Below, piece after piece: positions 1 through 9,136 of a stretch of 64,000 nt of DNA; positions within the stretch are counted from its first letter, which is position 1, and each line of letters starts with the position of its first letter. A program made the position numbers and the translations under genes. The notes below the pieces were generated by a model. The model was not told the origin of the DNA, did not search any database, and was given only the letters and a program-made list of their open reading frames with translations. The stretch covers positions 186,001 through 250,000 of the forward strand of contig JBBELK010000315.1 of the NCBI GenBank assembly GCA_037783545.1, read 5' to 3'. The DNA comes from Henricia sp. BOLD:AAB3569 (lineage: Eukaryota > Echinodermata > Asteroidea > Spinulosida > Echinasteridae).

Positions 1-5
1 GTGAT

Positions 6-494
6 AAACTCCTCAAAAAAGGTTCAGAAAGTCAAGTTTGACTGACGATTTCTCTCTCGTTGCTAAATCATTTCCCTTGAATTTGGTATCATTGGAAAGC
101 CCTGTTATTCCTCTTTACAGTGATGTGTCATTTGTTATGAGTAAGCAATTGGGGGATTTGCAGTATAGCGGAATACAGGGGTGGGTGGAAAGTAAAATGT
201 CACAAAATTCACTGCTATTGTCATGCAGTGCATTCCCCTTTTGCTTGGAGGATGGGAATGTGTCAATGCACTTTTTGACAATAGCAATGCATTTTGTGAC
301 ATTTCACTTTACACCCGCCCCCGTATTCAGCTGTGCTGCACATCCCCCAATTGCTTAATCATAACAAATGACACATCATCGTAAAGAGGAATAACAGGGC
401 TTTCCAATGATATAAGATTCAAGGAAAATTATTTTGCAACAAGAGAAAAATCGTCGGTCAAACTTGACTTTCCGAACTTCTTTTGAGGAGTTTA
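6..494. mobile_element. Palindromic (foldback) MITE, family R1 copy 1
   Basis: The stretch reads almost the same on both strands. It begins AAACTCCTCAAAAAAGGTTC and ends with the matching inverse (TTTTGAGGAGTTTAG), and both arms carry the same landmarks in mirror order (TATCATTGGAAAGCCC, CCCCCAATTGCTTA, ATGTCACAAAAT). A second copy is at 51678-52134. No transposase reading frame is present; the open frame inside (38-358 +) is a by-product of the palindrome. Class is not assignable from the ends. Confidence 0.8.
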
Positions 495-1603
495 GTTAAA
501 ATGTTTTTTTGACATTGCACATTGATGGTGTTAATTTAGAACGATCCCAAAAGTCTAAGCACTCGTAGTCTGTAATGCCTCTCCCCGCCCCCTCCCCCAA
601 AGAAACCATCCCCCCAAGAAAGCCATACCCCAAAGCCACGCCCCTTCCGATTTTTAAAAAATTCTCCGTTCAACCACCGAGCTTGCCGATGTCGAAAGGC
701 GGGTTCGATGGTCCTACAGGGGGCGAACACTTTTTCATGTTCTGCCATAGGAATCTACCAAGGACATGTATGCCATGAATATCAATTACTGCCTAGTTTT
801 CTAAAAATAAATTGAGGTGCATCGTTGCAGTGTAATCACTCTTTGAGTTAGAATGAATGAATGTGTCCTGAATTACAAAATGTTAAATGTAACAGACGGC
901 ACCAAATTTCGACCCGTCATTTACGGAATGACCCAATTCACTGTGAAGAATTGCATTATTGCCCTCGGCTTCACCTCAAGCAATTATTCACAGTCACGTT
1001 TTATTAAAATTGTACGGTTTAAAGGCCCAGTGTATCATTTGCAATGACCCCAAAAAGTAATCAATGAGTTTACAGAGAAAAGTTCTGAAAGTAAAGATTG
1101 AATTAATAGCAACTACCCAATGAAAGGTTTCTGCTCAAAATGATATAATTTTACCAGAAAATAATCCGTAAAGATGAAATTATTTAGATCGTTTGCAAAC
1201 GATTTACTTATTTTTGGTTCGCATCTACGCGGTCCAAAATGCATGGGCGCTGTGTACTGCGTGTGCGTGTTCCAACGCGATGCATTTTTATGGATCGCGC
1301 ACACGCAGTATGATGTGCGCCACAGAGTGCATGACGCAAGCCACATAGTATACCCGATCAACTGAGAACGAATATTTGAAACACCCTGCCAAGACCAGGA
1401 AAACGCATATGGATTTTTATGGTTTTTTTAAACGTGGTACATTTGACAAAGCTGAAATTTCTTCAGATGAGTTTGTTGATGTCTTTCTTTTGATTTATAA
1501 TGGTTTTATTCGCAGAATCGCTCAAAAACAGATCATCTACAGGGCCTTTAAGCTATACGTTTAAAACCAGCCAAACACACATTTATTCCCTTATTTTTGA
1601 CAG
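495..1603. other. IQCB1 intron or upstream DNA, no gene seen
   Basis: I see no coding exon here. It holds a C-rich patch (about 575-640) and an imperfect inverted repeat around 1255-1325 (GTACTGCGTGTGCG and its inverse CGCACACGCAGTAT). The exon that should encode the first IQ motif of IQCB1 was looked for and not found, so it probably lies left of the window. Confidence 0.5.
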
Positions 1604-1746
1604 AGAAAAGCATATTGAGCGTGATTTACGAGCCGACAAGGAGCATGAACAGCGAGAGCTGAAGCACCAGTTGCTGGTATCCAGACGACGAGCTGTCCGG
1701 CATACAAAGCAACGACAGCTGGATATGATCACTGCCATGGCTCCAG
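1604..1746 (+). CDS. IQCB1: IQCB1 exon A (coiled region before central IQ motif)
   Basis: Acceptor TTTTTGACAG|A; donor CCAG|GTTGGT. Encodes the charged helix ending QLDMITAMAPG. The exon starts on the third base of a codon and ends after the first base of a Gly codon completed by exon B. A 5'-truncated SINE begins about 23 bases after the donor. Confidence 0.85.
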
Positions 1747-4700
1747 GTTGGTCCTAATGTAAAGCTCACCCCGGCTGCGGTACCTGTGCCCTTGGGCAAG
1801 GCACTCAACCACACTTGCTCCATCCTTCGGAAGGGATGTAAAGCAATTGGTCCAGTGTGTTAGGTAATGGTAACGCACTTTAAAGATCCCAGAGCATTCT
1901 TTCGTGAAGAGCAAGGGGATTCCCCGGTGTCTCTGGCCATTTCTAATTTCTAATTCTTCATGGGTTTCCTCACGCTTGCGAGTGACAGTGCAATGGGCAC
2001 TTTAAAGGCATCCTTGGTATGAATACCAGAAAAAAAATAATAATAATAATAAAAATAATAATAATATCTCTTAATGCTGCAAAGGGGCGACACGCCGGAA
2101 AGACTTTGCCAAACTACCACCGAAATTTCTGTACTTCTGATTCTGTACATTTGTGTGAACCACATAGCAACACAAATCTAGTCTGGTAAAGTGGATATTT
2201 AGTGTGCATGTGAAACATGGAAAAGGCTACTTATCACTGTGTTCTCTTTTTTAGGGAAAGTTGACCGGTACCTACAAGTGTCACAAATTGCGGCAGCAGT
2301 GAAACTACAAGCACTGTGGAGGGGGATTATAGAACGACGTAAGCTGGGATTACGCAAAGCTACGGCCAAACAAGTCAGAGCAGCTATCGTCATACAGAGA
2401 GTGGTAGGTTAAGTTCTTATGTTTAAGTGCACTCCCTTTAACGTAAGCTTTCTAATTTCGTTCGCTTGTGTAAATTAATTTGTTAATCCTTTCCCCCAAA
2501 GACCGACCTTGCAACTTTAATGGTTGAACATAAAAAAACCTTATGTTGTAATTTTAGGTTCGTAGATTCTTGAAAGGAGTAGAAGAAAGAAGAAGTGAGC
2601 CCCAGTTGTTCCAGCCACCGCCAGGACTGACGGACGAGAGAAGAGTGGACCTGCAGAGGGACATTGACCAACATCGAGAGACTTATCCGGTAAGATGTGT
2701 AGTTAATGATGGTCACAAAACAAAAAGCTCTAAAAAGATTTGCAAAACATTTATAATTTTGTCCCCATGGAAACCTTCCTTGTGTGTCCACCATAGCTGG
2801 GACGCGGCCAGTGTCATGATGCTCATTGTGTCGTCACTTTTAAAAATGTGCGCGTTTGTTGTAATGGTCAATTCACACTAAGCCCTTTCGCGCGCACGTA
2901 ATTGCGACAGCTGCTGAGGACTTGGTTGTTTGCTGGACTCGGACTCAAGGACTCAGACTCGGACTCGGGAAGTGGAGACTCGACTACAGCCCTGTTACAA
3001 GCCCTCAAAGTCTCTGATATGCAAATCTGAATTGATGGAATTGCCCAACAACGTAAAACGCACAGTCTATGCACTGGAAAAAGAGCATCCCAGCAATGGC
3101 GGCCGTGTAAAGGAAAGGTGTCCAAGGAAAGGTCTATTGATTGCTTTCCGTTACGTAGAACATCCGGAAATGTTTGGTGGTCAACGATCACCATGGAACA
3201 CGCGCGCGCCAATAGACGCACATGAACACGCGTAAAAATACTCACCAGCGTATTTTCATTCGAAAATGACGCACACGTGCGCTGCTATACGTTCAAATTA
3301 TTGAGCATGGACTCGGCTTGTAAAAACGAAAGTGCTTCTACTTGATCCTGAATTTTAGCCTGAAGAAATATGTTTTTATCTTTATTGATACAACAGCCAT
3401 GGCGCGACAACATAAAGCAAGGTTAAGCAACAGAGGTAAGTGCAACCAATGCGCTTTTCTTGCTCTTTTTCCCGGTTATCACTCGAGCCACGTGGGTCAT
3501 GAAAAATGACAACCAAAATGGTGGATGGAAGGCGTGACGTCACCGGAAAGCAATCAATACCCTCAAGTCCAATCCATCTGATATTACAACAAATGCAAAC
3601 GTTACATCAAGTTTTTTGTTTATTATTCAGCCCAAGCAGCTGAGTCGGCAGGGGCAGGAGGAACTCTACAACCAAGCACAGGAGATGTTGGCACGGTACC
3701 TGAGTGTCCGCATGGCACATCGCAAGAACTATCAGAGGAGAGAGGCACTGCTTGCGACACTACAGACCGACACGGACCTACTCAGTGGTAAGAACATCAT
3801 ATGGGACAATGATATATCTTGTGGCACTTGTGGGGTACCGTGGCCGAGTGGTTTGGGTCATTGACTCGTAATCATGGGTGAAAACTTGGGGTTGCGGGTT
3901 CGAATCCGGCTGCGGTACCTGTGCCCTTGGGCAAGGCACTCAACCACACTTGCTCCATCCTTCGGAAGGGTAAAAAGCCGTTGGTCCAGTGTGTTAGGTA
4001 ATGGTAACGCACTCTAAAGATCCCAGAGCATTCTTTCGTGAAGAGCAAGGGGATTCCCCGGTGTCTCTGGCCATTTCTAATTCGAATTCTTAATGGGTTT
4101 CCTCACGCTTGCGAGTGACAGTGCAATGAGCACTATTGAGGAATCCTTGGTATGAATACCAGAAAGAAATATGGTATGATTATGATGATGATGACTTAGG
4201 CCCGCTTCAAACGTCGCGCTTATACCATGTCAAATTAAATTTAACTTGATTTTTTAAATTCGACACGGCACAAGCACGACGTTTGAAGCCATTTGGCTCG
4301 GCAAAATGAGTTCGGCACGGCAGAAGATTTTAGCTCGACAGGGTCTGCCATGCTAACTCAATTTAGTGCGGCACAAGCACGGCTTGGCTTCAAACGTCGT
4401 GCTTCTGCCATGTCGAATTTAATTCCAGTTCGAAGTTGGGCAGCAATTTTGTGCACAACTAGGAATGCGCATGCTCGCAGCGCGTATGTGAGTAAAGAAA
4501 AACCAACAATGCCGACATCTGCTGTAAGTCGTCATTTTGCCGACTTACATGAATGGCCTATGCATATGGTTCATTGCACCATGGAGGCTTCAATTTACCT
4601 TGGTTTAATCTGCTTGTTGCTTGGGTTGATTCCGGCAAAGAAATCCTCGATTTATGTCACCATCGTAGCACTGATTTTTAACACTGGATCTGGAGACGTG

Positions 4701-6504
4701 TACATAATACATGTTTTTTTATGGACATGTAGTGTTACGCATTATACATGCGCGCGTGAGCACGTGTGAAGTTGAATGAATGCATCATTTAATACGACGA
4801 CCCCCAAAATAGAAAGTGCGCATGCGTGCAGGCCTAGAGGGGTATACTGCTATTGAGGTGCTCATGATGCGAACTGGGGAAACCCCTTTTTGATTGCATG
4901 ACGCAGGGAAGGAAATAGATGCCATTGTGTGGTTTTTTTTAAGTGCCGACTTACACAAAGGATTTTGTATTGCATTTTGTTGAAAAGGACCGAAAATAAC
5001 ATGCCGACTTGGGCGAAATGGCGACTTACAAATGCCGACTTAGAAACAAAAATTTCAATGGAAATGCATTATAAACGATCAGGACTTCCGTTGGACGGTC
5101 GACTTAGGCGACTTGTACGATGTCGACTTGGCTGGAGTTAACTGCATCTTAAAAAGCTTACACAGCATTACGAAAACACAAAATCCAAAGCAAAGCTTGT
5201 GACAATCCCTCTCTTCACTAAATTTTGGCCAAGATCGATGAATACTGAGCACTAGTGAAAATCTGCAAACCCATGTGTATCCAACATGCACGTCCAGCCT
5301 GTTGCTGACCTGGGTTCGATTTCATGGCACTGCTTGGTTCTTGTTCTACATATTCCATACGAGATTAGTGGCAGATCCAGCCTCATACCTGTATTTTAAT
5401 GAGGCTGGATCTAGAACCAGCGTAGGTGCTTCTTACCATGTCAGTCGATTTTCTGCTAACGGTCGGAGCCCCTGGCTATTTCAAGGTGACTGTAACCAGA
5501 AAAAAACAATTATAGTTCTTATAGAGCGCATCACACAAATGTCTCAATGTACCTTAATACATGTAGTAGATATTACATTTGAAAGCGTTATATATCATGT
5601 CGTGGCGAGGTGAACATGAACTCATGAAGACAAAAATAAACTGAGAAAAAAAATGACAGTGAAAATGCTCATGAACTCCCGTCTTCTGAGACAAAATTGG
5701 GCGAAAGGCTAATGTTTTTATTAAATCAATGCAAATCAAAACTAGAAATATATATATTTTTACAGAATCCTTTTATTTGCTTAGGGGCTTTCCAAAATTG
5801 TCAACTTTCACAGTCCTACCGAGAGAATAATGATAATGGTGGATTCTTGTATAGCGCACATGTCCACCCTGCGGGGTGCTCCTGCCATTATTATTATTGC
5901 TGCCATCATGGAATCACCAGAACCATTTCGCTTCAACTAGGTGGCTGCTGGCCAGGCGCTCAACCCTATCAGCAGTTAGATTGTGGCATTCCCCTTAACA
6001 GCTTCCCAAATATCGCTCGGGTTGACGAGGCATTAAGTGCCTTGCCCAGGGACACAGACACAGTGGTCGAAGTCGAAGTATAATTCAAGATCCCCCTTCC
6101 TCCCCCGAAAGTAGTACTTGGACCGCCCCTGAATTATAACATGATTACCCTTGTCATATCTGAAATTTGTACATAATTCTTCATCAATTCATAAAAATGT
6201 TTCTTCTGCAGATGATACAATGGACCTTTAGTTAGGAATACCTGTATGCTCGGAGTCGAATTCATTTCATGTTTTACATAAACTGTTTTTCTTCTGTCAT
6301 TTGTCAGATGCACCCAAGCTGGTCCACCTAACAGACCACGACGTGCATAGGTTTACCAGCCACTCTGCGCCCATCGCAGCCAAAGCACTAGCCAATCACA
6401 AGGAGCAGATGGTGATGCTGCGCCAGCCGTGGTGGCGGAAACTGACCAATGGGGAGAGGACGGAGGAAGAGGCGGCAGAGGATTATGATTCTAATATCTT
6501 GTGA
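1604..6504 (+). CDS. IQCB1: IQCB1 (nephrocystin-5), C-terminal half, 5'-partial gene
   Basis: IQ calmodulin-binding motif protein 1 (NPHP5) is a centrosome/ciliary transition-zone protein that binds calmodulin and other nephrocystins. Five exons, 1604-1746, 2255-2403, 2558-2689, 3631-3787 and 6308-6504, join in frame with GT-AG borders to give about 258 residues ending at a TGA. Recognisable blocks in family order are: a Glu/Arg-rich helix (EHEQRELKHQLLVSRRRAV), an IQ motif (VKLQALWRGIIERRK), a second IQ-like motif spanning an intron (AAIVIQRVVRRFLKG), the GLTDERRVDL block, the QAQEMLARYL helix, and the C-terminal LRQPWWRKL signature. The human protein is 598 aa, so the N-terminal armadillo-like half and first IQ motif should be upstream of the window. 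The tail after WWRKL is shorter than in human. The gene is convergent with SMUG1. Confidence 0.93.
1769..2035 (+). mobile_element. SINE family S1, 5'-truncated copy
   Basis: Matches the fuller copy at 3833-4172 from CCGGCTGCGGTACCTG onward, through the core TGCCCTTGGGCAAGGCACT to the end ACCAGAAA. It is followed by an (AAT)n tract at about 2031-2065. The tRNA-like head is missing. Same orientation as IQCB1. Confidence 0.85.
2255..2403 (+). CDS. IQCB1: IQCB1 exon B (IQ motif)
   Basis: Acceptor TTTTTTAG|GG; donor AGAGTG|GTAGGT. Encodes KVDRYLQVSQIAAAVKL and the IQ motif LQALWRGIIERRK, then most of a second IQ-like helix. Ends in phase 0. Confidence 0.9.
2558..2689 (+). CDS. IQCB1: IQCB1 exon C
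   Basis: 132 bases, 44 codons, phase 0 at both ends (acceptor AATTTTAG|GTT, donor TATCCG|GTAAGA). It completes VVRRFLKG and encodes the conserved PPGLTDERRVDLQRDI block. Confidence 0.9.
2690..3630. other. IQCB1 intron; short GAGTCC-type repeat at 2931-2993
   Basis: Intronic. A short stretch of imperfect GACTCG/GACTCA hexamers ends in CTCGACTACAGCC, the same border word as the larger GAGTCC elements elsewhere in the window. No other gene is seen; open frames on both strands here lack recognisable protein features. Confidence 0.6.
3631..3787 (+). CDS. IQCB1: IQCB1 exon D
   Basis: Acceptor TTATTATTCAG|CCC; donor CTCAGTG|GTAAGA. Encodes the helix LSRQGQEELYNQAQEMLARY and REALLATLQTDTDLLS, which parallel the human region before the C-terminal WWKKL block. 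Ends with one base of an Asp codon. Confidence 0.9.
3833..4172 (+). mobile_element. SINE family S1, copy with class II tRNA-like head
   Basis: Bases 3834-3919 fold like a serine-type tRNA. The 7-bp acceptor stem is perfect (GGTACCG with CGGTACC), the A-box region reads GTGGCCGAGTGGTT, there is a long variable arm, and the B box is GGTTCGAATCC. This head is followed by the core TGCCCTTGGGCAAGGCACT and a body shared with 1769-2035. The layout is that of a Pol III-transcribed tRNA-derived SINE. It starts 46 bases after the donor of IQCB1 exon D. A reverse, damaged copy is at 47266-47390. Confidence 0.88.
4199..4420. repeat. Inverted repeat with CTTCAAACGTCG arms
   Basis: Three related arms in one intron: GCTTCAAACGTCGCGCTT, its inverse AAGCACGACGTTTGAAGC near 4272-4289, and GGCTTCAAACGTCGTGCTT near 4388. 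They are separated by AT-rich spacer and CGGCACGGCA words. It looks like a small foldback element, possibly rearranged. Confidence 0.6.
4421..5820. other. IQCB1 intron, low-complexity motifs only
   Basis: No exon is seen. CCGACTTAC/CGACTTGG words recur between about 4510 and 5130, suggesting a decayed repeat. GAGGCTGGATCTAG-like words recur at 5365-5420 in mirror orientation. Confidence 0.45.
5827..6085 (+). mobile_element. SINE-like repeat family S2, copy 1
   Basis: Starts near TTGTATAGCGCACATG, then CCACCCTGCGGGGTGCTC, CAGAACCATTTCGCTTCAAC and AGTTAGATTGTGGCATTCCC, and ends in an S1-like core (AAGTGCCTTGCCCAGGGACA). Copies are at 47683-47906 and, more diverged, 58376-58640. No clear A/B boxes were identified, so calling it a SINE is inference. 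Confidence 0.7.
6308..6504 (+). CDS. IQCB1: IQCB1 terminal coding exon E
   Basis: Acceptor CATTTGTCAG|AT; stop TGA at 6502-6504. Encodes the AAKALANHKEQMVMLRQ helix and PWWRKL, the conserved C-terminal motif, followed by an acidic tail EEEAAEDYDSNIL. The true stop could lie in a further exon if an unseen donor is used, but the tail length is reasonable. Confidence 0.88.
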
Positions 6505-6912
6505 ATTCATTCAAGATGCTGTCATTTCACTGTACAGGGTGTAGAAGGAAACCGATATTAAATTGCCAATTAGCTGACGGAATTTTGGAAAACAGCAAAT
6601 ACTATTCGTTTCATCACCATGTCCTTTTTCTTATGACACCCGGGCTAAGAGACCTTTATCACGGTGTGTTCATCTTTGTCTTGTTCCCCATAGTACGTGT
6701 CGGGCACGATCAGTGCGTCCGGCGACAGCGCGTGTATCTCTCGTTGAGAATCACTCTCCACGCTGCACAACGTCTGTGCCAATATGATGCACACAATGAA
6801 CAATTTCAAAACAGGACCAAACTATTTTTTCTGCAAGCCTCGTTTTGGTTACGTTCATTTTAATAGGAGAAAAGGGAAGATGGCAGCACCGTGATAAAAG
6901 TCTAGTATGCTT
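6505..6912. other. IQCB1 3' UTR or intergenic DNA
   Basis: No further coding exon is recognisable, and no canonical AATAAA is seen close to the stop. The open frame 6501-6863 overlaps the stop and has no recognisable features. Confidence 0.4.
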
Positions 6913-7355
6913 CTAAGTGGGTCTGTCCACAGTAATGGGGTACATTTGAAAAATAAGTCAATAATTCCTTTCAGATGTCTTTAGTTTATCTCAGAATTAA
7001 AGAAATGTCCTTGTTTTGTTCTCGGGAGATAACTTTTGCCCCAAAAGGTAAGAAATTGCTCCCACAACATACATTTTTGAAAAGCAAGTGTACAAATTTT
7101 CCTATTACGTAGGTAACGTGGACAGACAATTGTGTGACATTTGTTTCCGTCTTTGTTACATGCGTAATAGGAAAATTTGTGCACGAGGTTTTCACAAATG
7201 TATGTTGTAGGACTATTTTTCTTACTCCTTGGTGAAAAAGTTATTTCCTCAGTTTAGCTTGATAATTTAAAGATAAAATTAAGACATTTGAAGTGACCTG
7301 GGACCTAAGATCTTGAATGTTACAGAAATGTACCCCATTACTGTGGACAGACCCA
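6913..7355. mobile_element. TIR-bounded palindromic element
   Basis: Left end GGGTCTGTCCACAGTAATGG and right end CCATTACTGTGGACAGACCC are exact inverses. A second inner pair (CACAACATACATTTTTGAAA; TTTCACAAATGTATGTTG) and AATTTTCCTATTACG/CGTAATAGGAAAATT extend the palindrome. No coding capacity. Confidence 0.75.
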
Positions 7356-7509
7356 AATGTGGTCTTCAAAACATCATTAATACGTAGTCTTAAAAGATCA
7401 ATGTACATAACTGTCGTACATTTTGCCTTCATAAACCCAACACAAACTTGTGCAATATGTAGTTGTATATATACATGTACTTGATAATAATGCTATTGTT
7501 TAATATACG

Positions 7510-7905
7510 TCTATGACGCCGTTCACACTAGTGAAATAGCTTCGTTCAACGAAGATTAGTTAATCATCATTAGTTAATGAAGCGTGCGTTCATATATCAC
7601 TTAACGAAGAGCCGTACCATACACCTTATAAGTGACCGCTAACGAAGATCAAATGAAGCTGTGGGAGGTCGTACATGCGCGTCTCGCGTCTAGACGCGCT
7701 GTGTGGTTTTTCAGTGGCATGTCAAAAACAACGCTTGCCACACAACACCCTTGTGCAACCAGGCCTGCCAAATTGCTTCGCCGAACGAAGGGAGCGTTCT
7801 CATTACAAATTTGCTTCATCGAATGAAGAGGTGTGCGTTCACATCAGGAAAACTGTTCATCGTCGAACGGGGTCTATTTCGAGTGTGGTTAATTGGTTAC
7901 ATCCG
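7510..7905. repeat. CGAATGAAG-rich repeat, copy 1
   Basis: Contains repeated words such as CTTCGTTCAACGAAG, CAAATGAAGCTGTG, GCTTCATCGAATGAAGAGG and GTGCGTTCACATCAGGAAA. Related pieces are at 9215-9545 and 31795-31905. It looks like a decayed foldback element next to SMUG1; boundaries are uncertain. Confidence 0.5.
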
Positions 7906-8230
7906 TCCAGTTTTAAGTTTCAACCATAGAGTTATGTATAGTGAACTCTCATGTGTGCCACGGGTACGGTGCAAAAAGGACAACACTCAAATGGCATTGC
8001 CCATAATATTGAGTGTTGACTAGGTTTTTTTTTTCTCTGACTGCATGGTTCCAACACAACATTGAGTGGAAGGAAGCTTGAACAAGTTGTGCGGGCATTA
8101 ATATTTTGTAATAAATAACCTACACAAAACTAATAATTCGAAATCGATTGGCCAACGTTGACAATTTAATCAGTGGTTGGGAAACACTTTTACAACAGAA
8201 ATACTTTGCATAAAAAAATTGTTACGTTAA

Positions 8231-8365
8231 AGGCACAGGCTAGTCAGCAATGCGCGCGCGCGCCAAATTCGTGCCACAAAATACACAGCTCCATAGCAAA
8301 GGCATAGAGCTGCGTATTTCATGGCACGAATTTGGCGCGCGCGCATTGCGGACAAGCCTATGCCT
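8231..8365. mobile_element. TTAA-flanked hairpin MITE, family A copy 1
   Basis: A 135-bp near-perfect hairpin. The left arm starts AGGCACAGGCTAGTCAGCAA, followed by CGCGCGCCAAATTCGTG and the tip CAGCTCCATAGCAAAGGC; the right arm is the inverse. It sits between TTAA at 8227-8230 and TTAA at 8366-8369. Other copies are at 9555-9701, 44686-44788 and 55723-55853. It lies just past the presumed 3' end of SMUG1. Confidence 0.88.
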
Positions 8366-8415
8366 TTAAAAAAAATAATTAAATAATAGGATATTTCTGG
8401 ATGTAAATTCTCATT

Positions 8416-8421
8416 TTTATT
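8416..8421 (-). terminator. Possible SMUG1 polyadenylation signal
   Basis: AATAAA on the minus strand about 180 bases past the SMUG1 stop codon. It is the only canonical hexamer noticed between the stop and the family A hairpin. Assignment is inference. Confidence 0.35.
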
Positions 8422-8602
8422 CATTGAGAAAATGAATTGCATGCTCCTTCAATGGGATATTTGCAATGTAAATTTGTTTTTTACAAATAAAATGTGTGGC
8501 TATTGTTCATGCTAAAAGCTTTGAAATAAATAGTCTTTAACCCACAGACGCTATAAAATTGAGTTTTGTTTTTGTTTTGTTCATCATTTAACATTATTTT
8601 CT

Positions 8603-9136
8603 TCAAGGTTTGAAGTATTTCAGCAGGTCCAGATCTTTGAGCTGTTTAGTAACTGCTTCATCCCAACCTTTGTTAGCAGCCGGATTAATAGGCGACGGAT
8701 GCATAATGGTTACAACACGCACCTCCTCATCTAGACCTTGCGCTTTCAAAGCAACCTTCGCCCTCCCTTCAGCAAATTTACCAATTCCGACGACAACCTT
8801 AACTTGTAAAAGTTTAATCAAGTTACAGATAAACTCGTCACACAGCTCAACGATCTGTTTACGAATGGCAACAAGCATGGCGGGTGGCGTGACGTTTTTT
8901 CCTGTCTCGGACATGAAGACCAAAGCGCAGTGGTTGTAGACAAAAGCGTGGCGGAAGAAGGCTTCGGGCGTCTTGCAGAGAGACTTCCAGAGACCCCAGA
9001 AGCGACTGCCGCTGACTTCCTTGCGGGTGCATTCCAGGCCGATGATCTGTCGCTTGGGGTGCTCTTTCGGTGGCTTGCCCACGTTTCCTTTGATTCCGAG
9101 GAAGTCTACCACGGAGTCGTGTTCTCCAAAAGGAAC
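8603..9136 (-). CDS. SMUG1: SMUG1 exon 2
   Basis: 178 codons including the stop. Begins VPFGEHDSVVDFLG, directly continuing the GMAQNG of exon 1, and ends LKDLDLLKYFKP. It holds the HPSP motif. The frame opens cleanly after the AG acceptor at 9138-9137. Confidence 0.96.
   Translation of the reverse strand, partial: VPFGEHDSVVDFLGIKGNVGKPPKEHPKRQIIGLECTRKEVSGSRFWGLWKSLCKTPEAFFRHAFVYNHCALVFMSETGKNVTPPAMLVAIRKQIVELCDEFICNLIKLLQVKVVVGIGKFAEGRAKVALKAQGLDEEVRVVTIMHPSPINPAANKGWDEAVTKQLKDLDLLKYFKP

Noticed and set aside
38..358. 106-codon open frame at the left edge
   Set aside because: It lies wholly inside the palindromic element R1, and its counterpart in copy 2 (51793-52014 on the opposite strand) is explained by the same repeat.
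3834..3919. Functional tRNA-Ser gene
   Set aside because: The anticodon loop CTCGTAA gives a CGU triplet not matching serine, and the sequence continues directly into the SINE body seen in other copies. Annotated as a SINE head.
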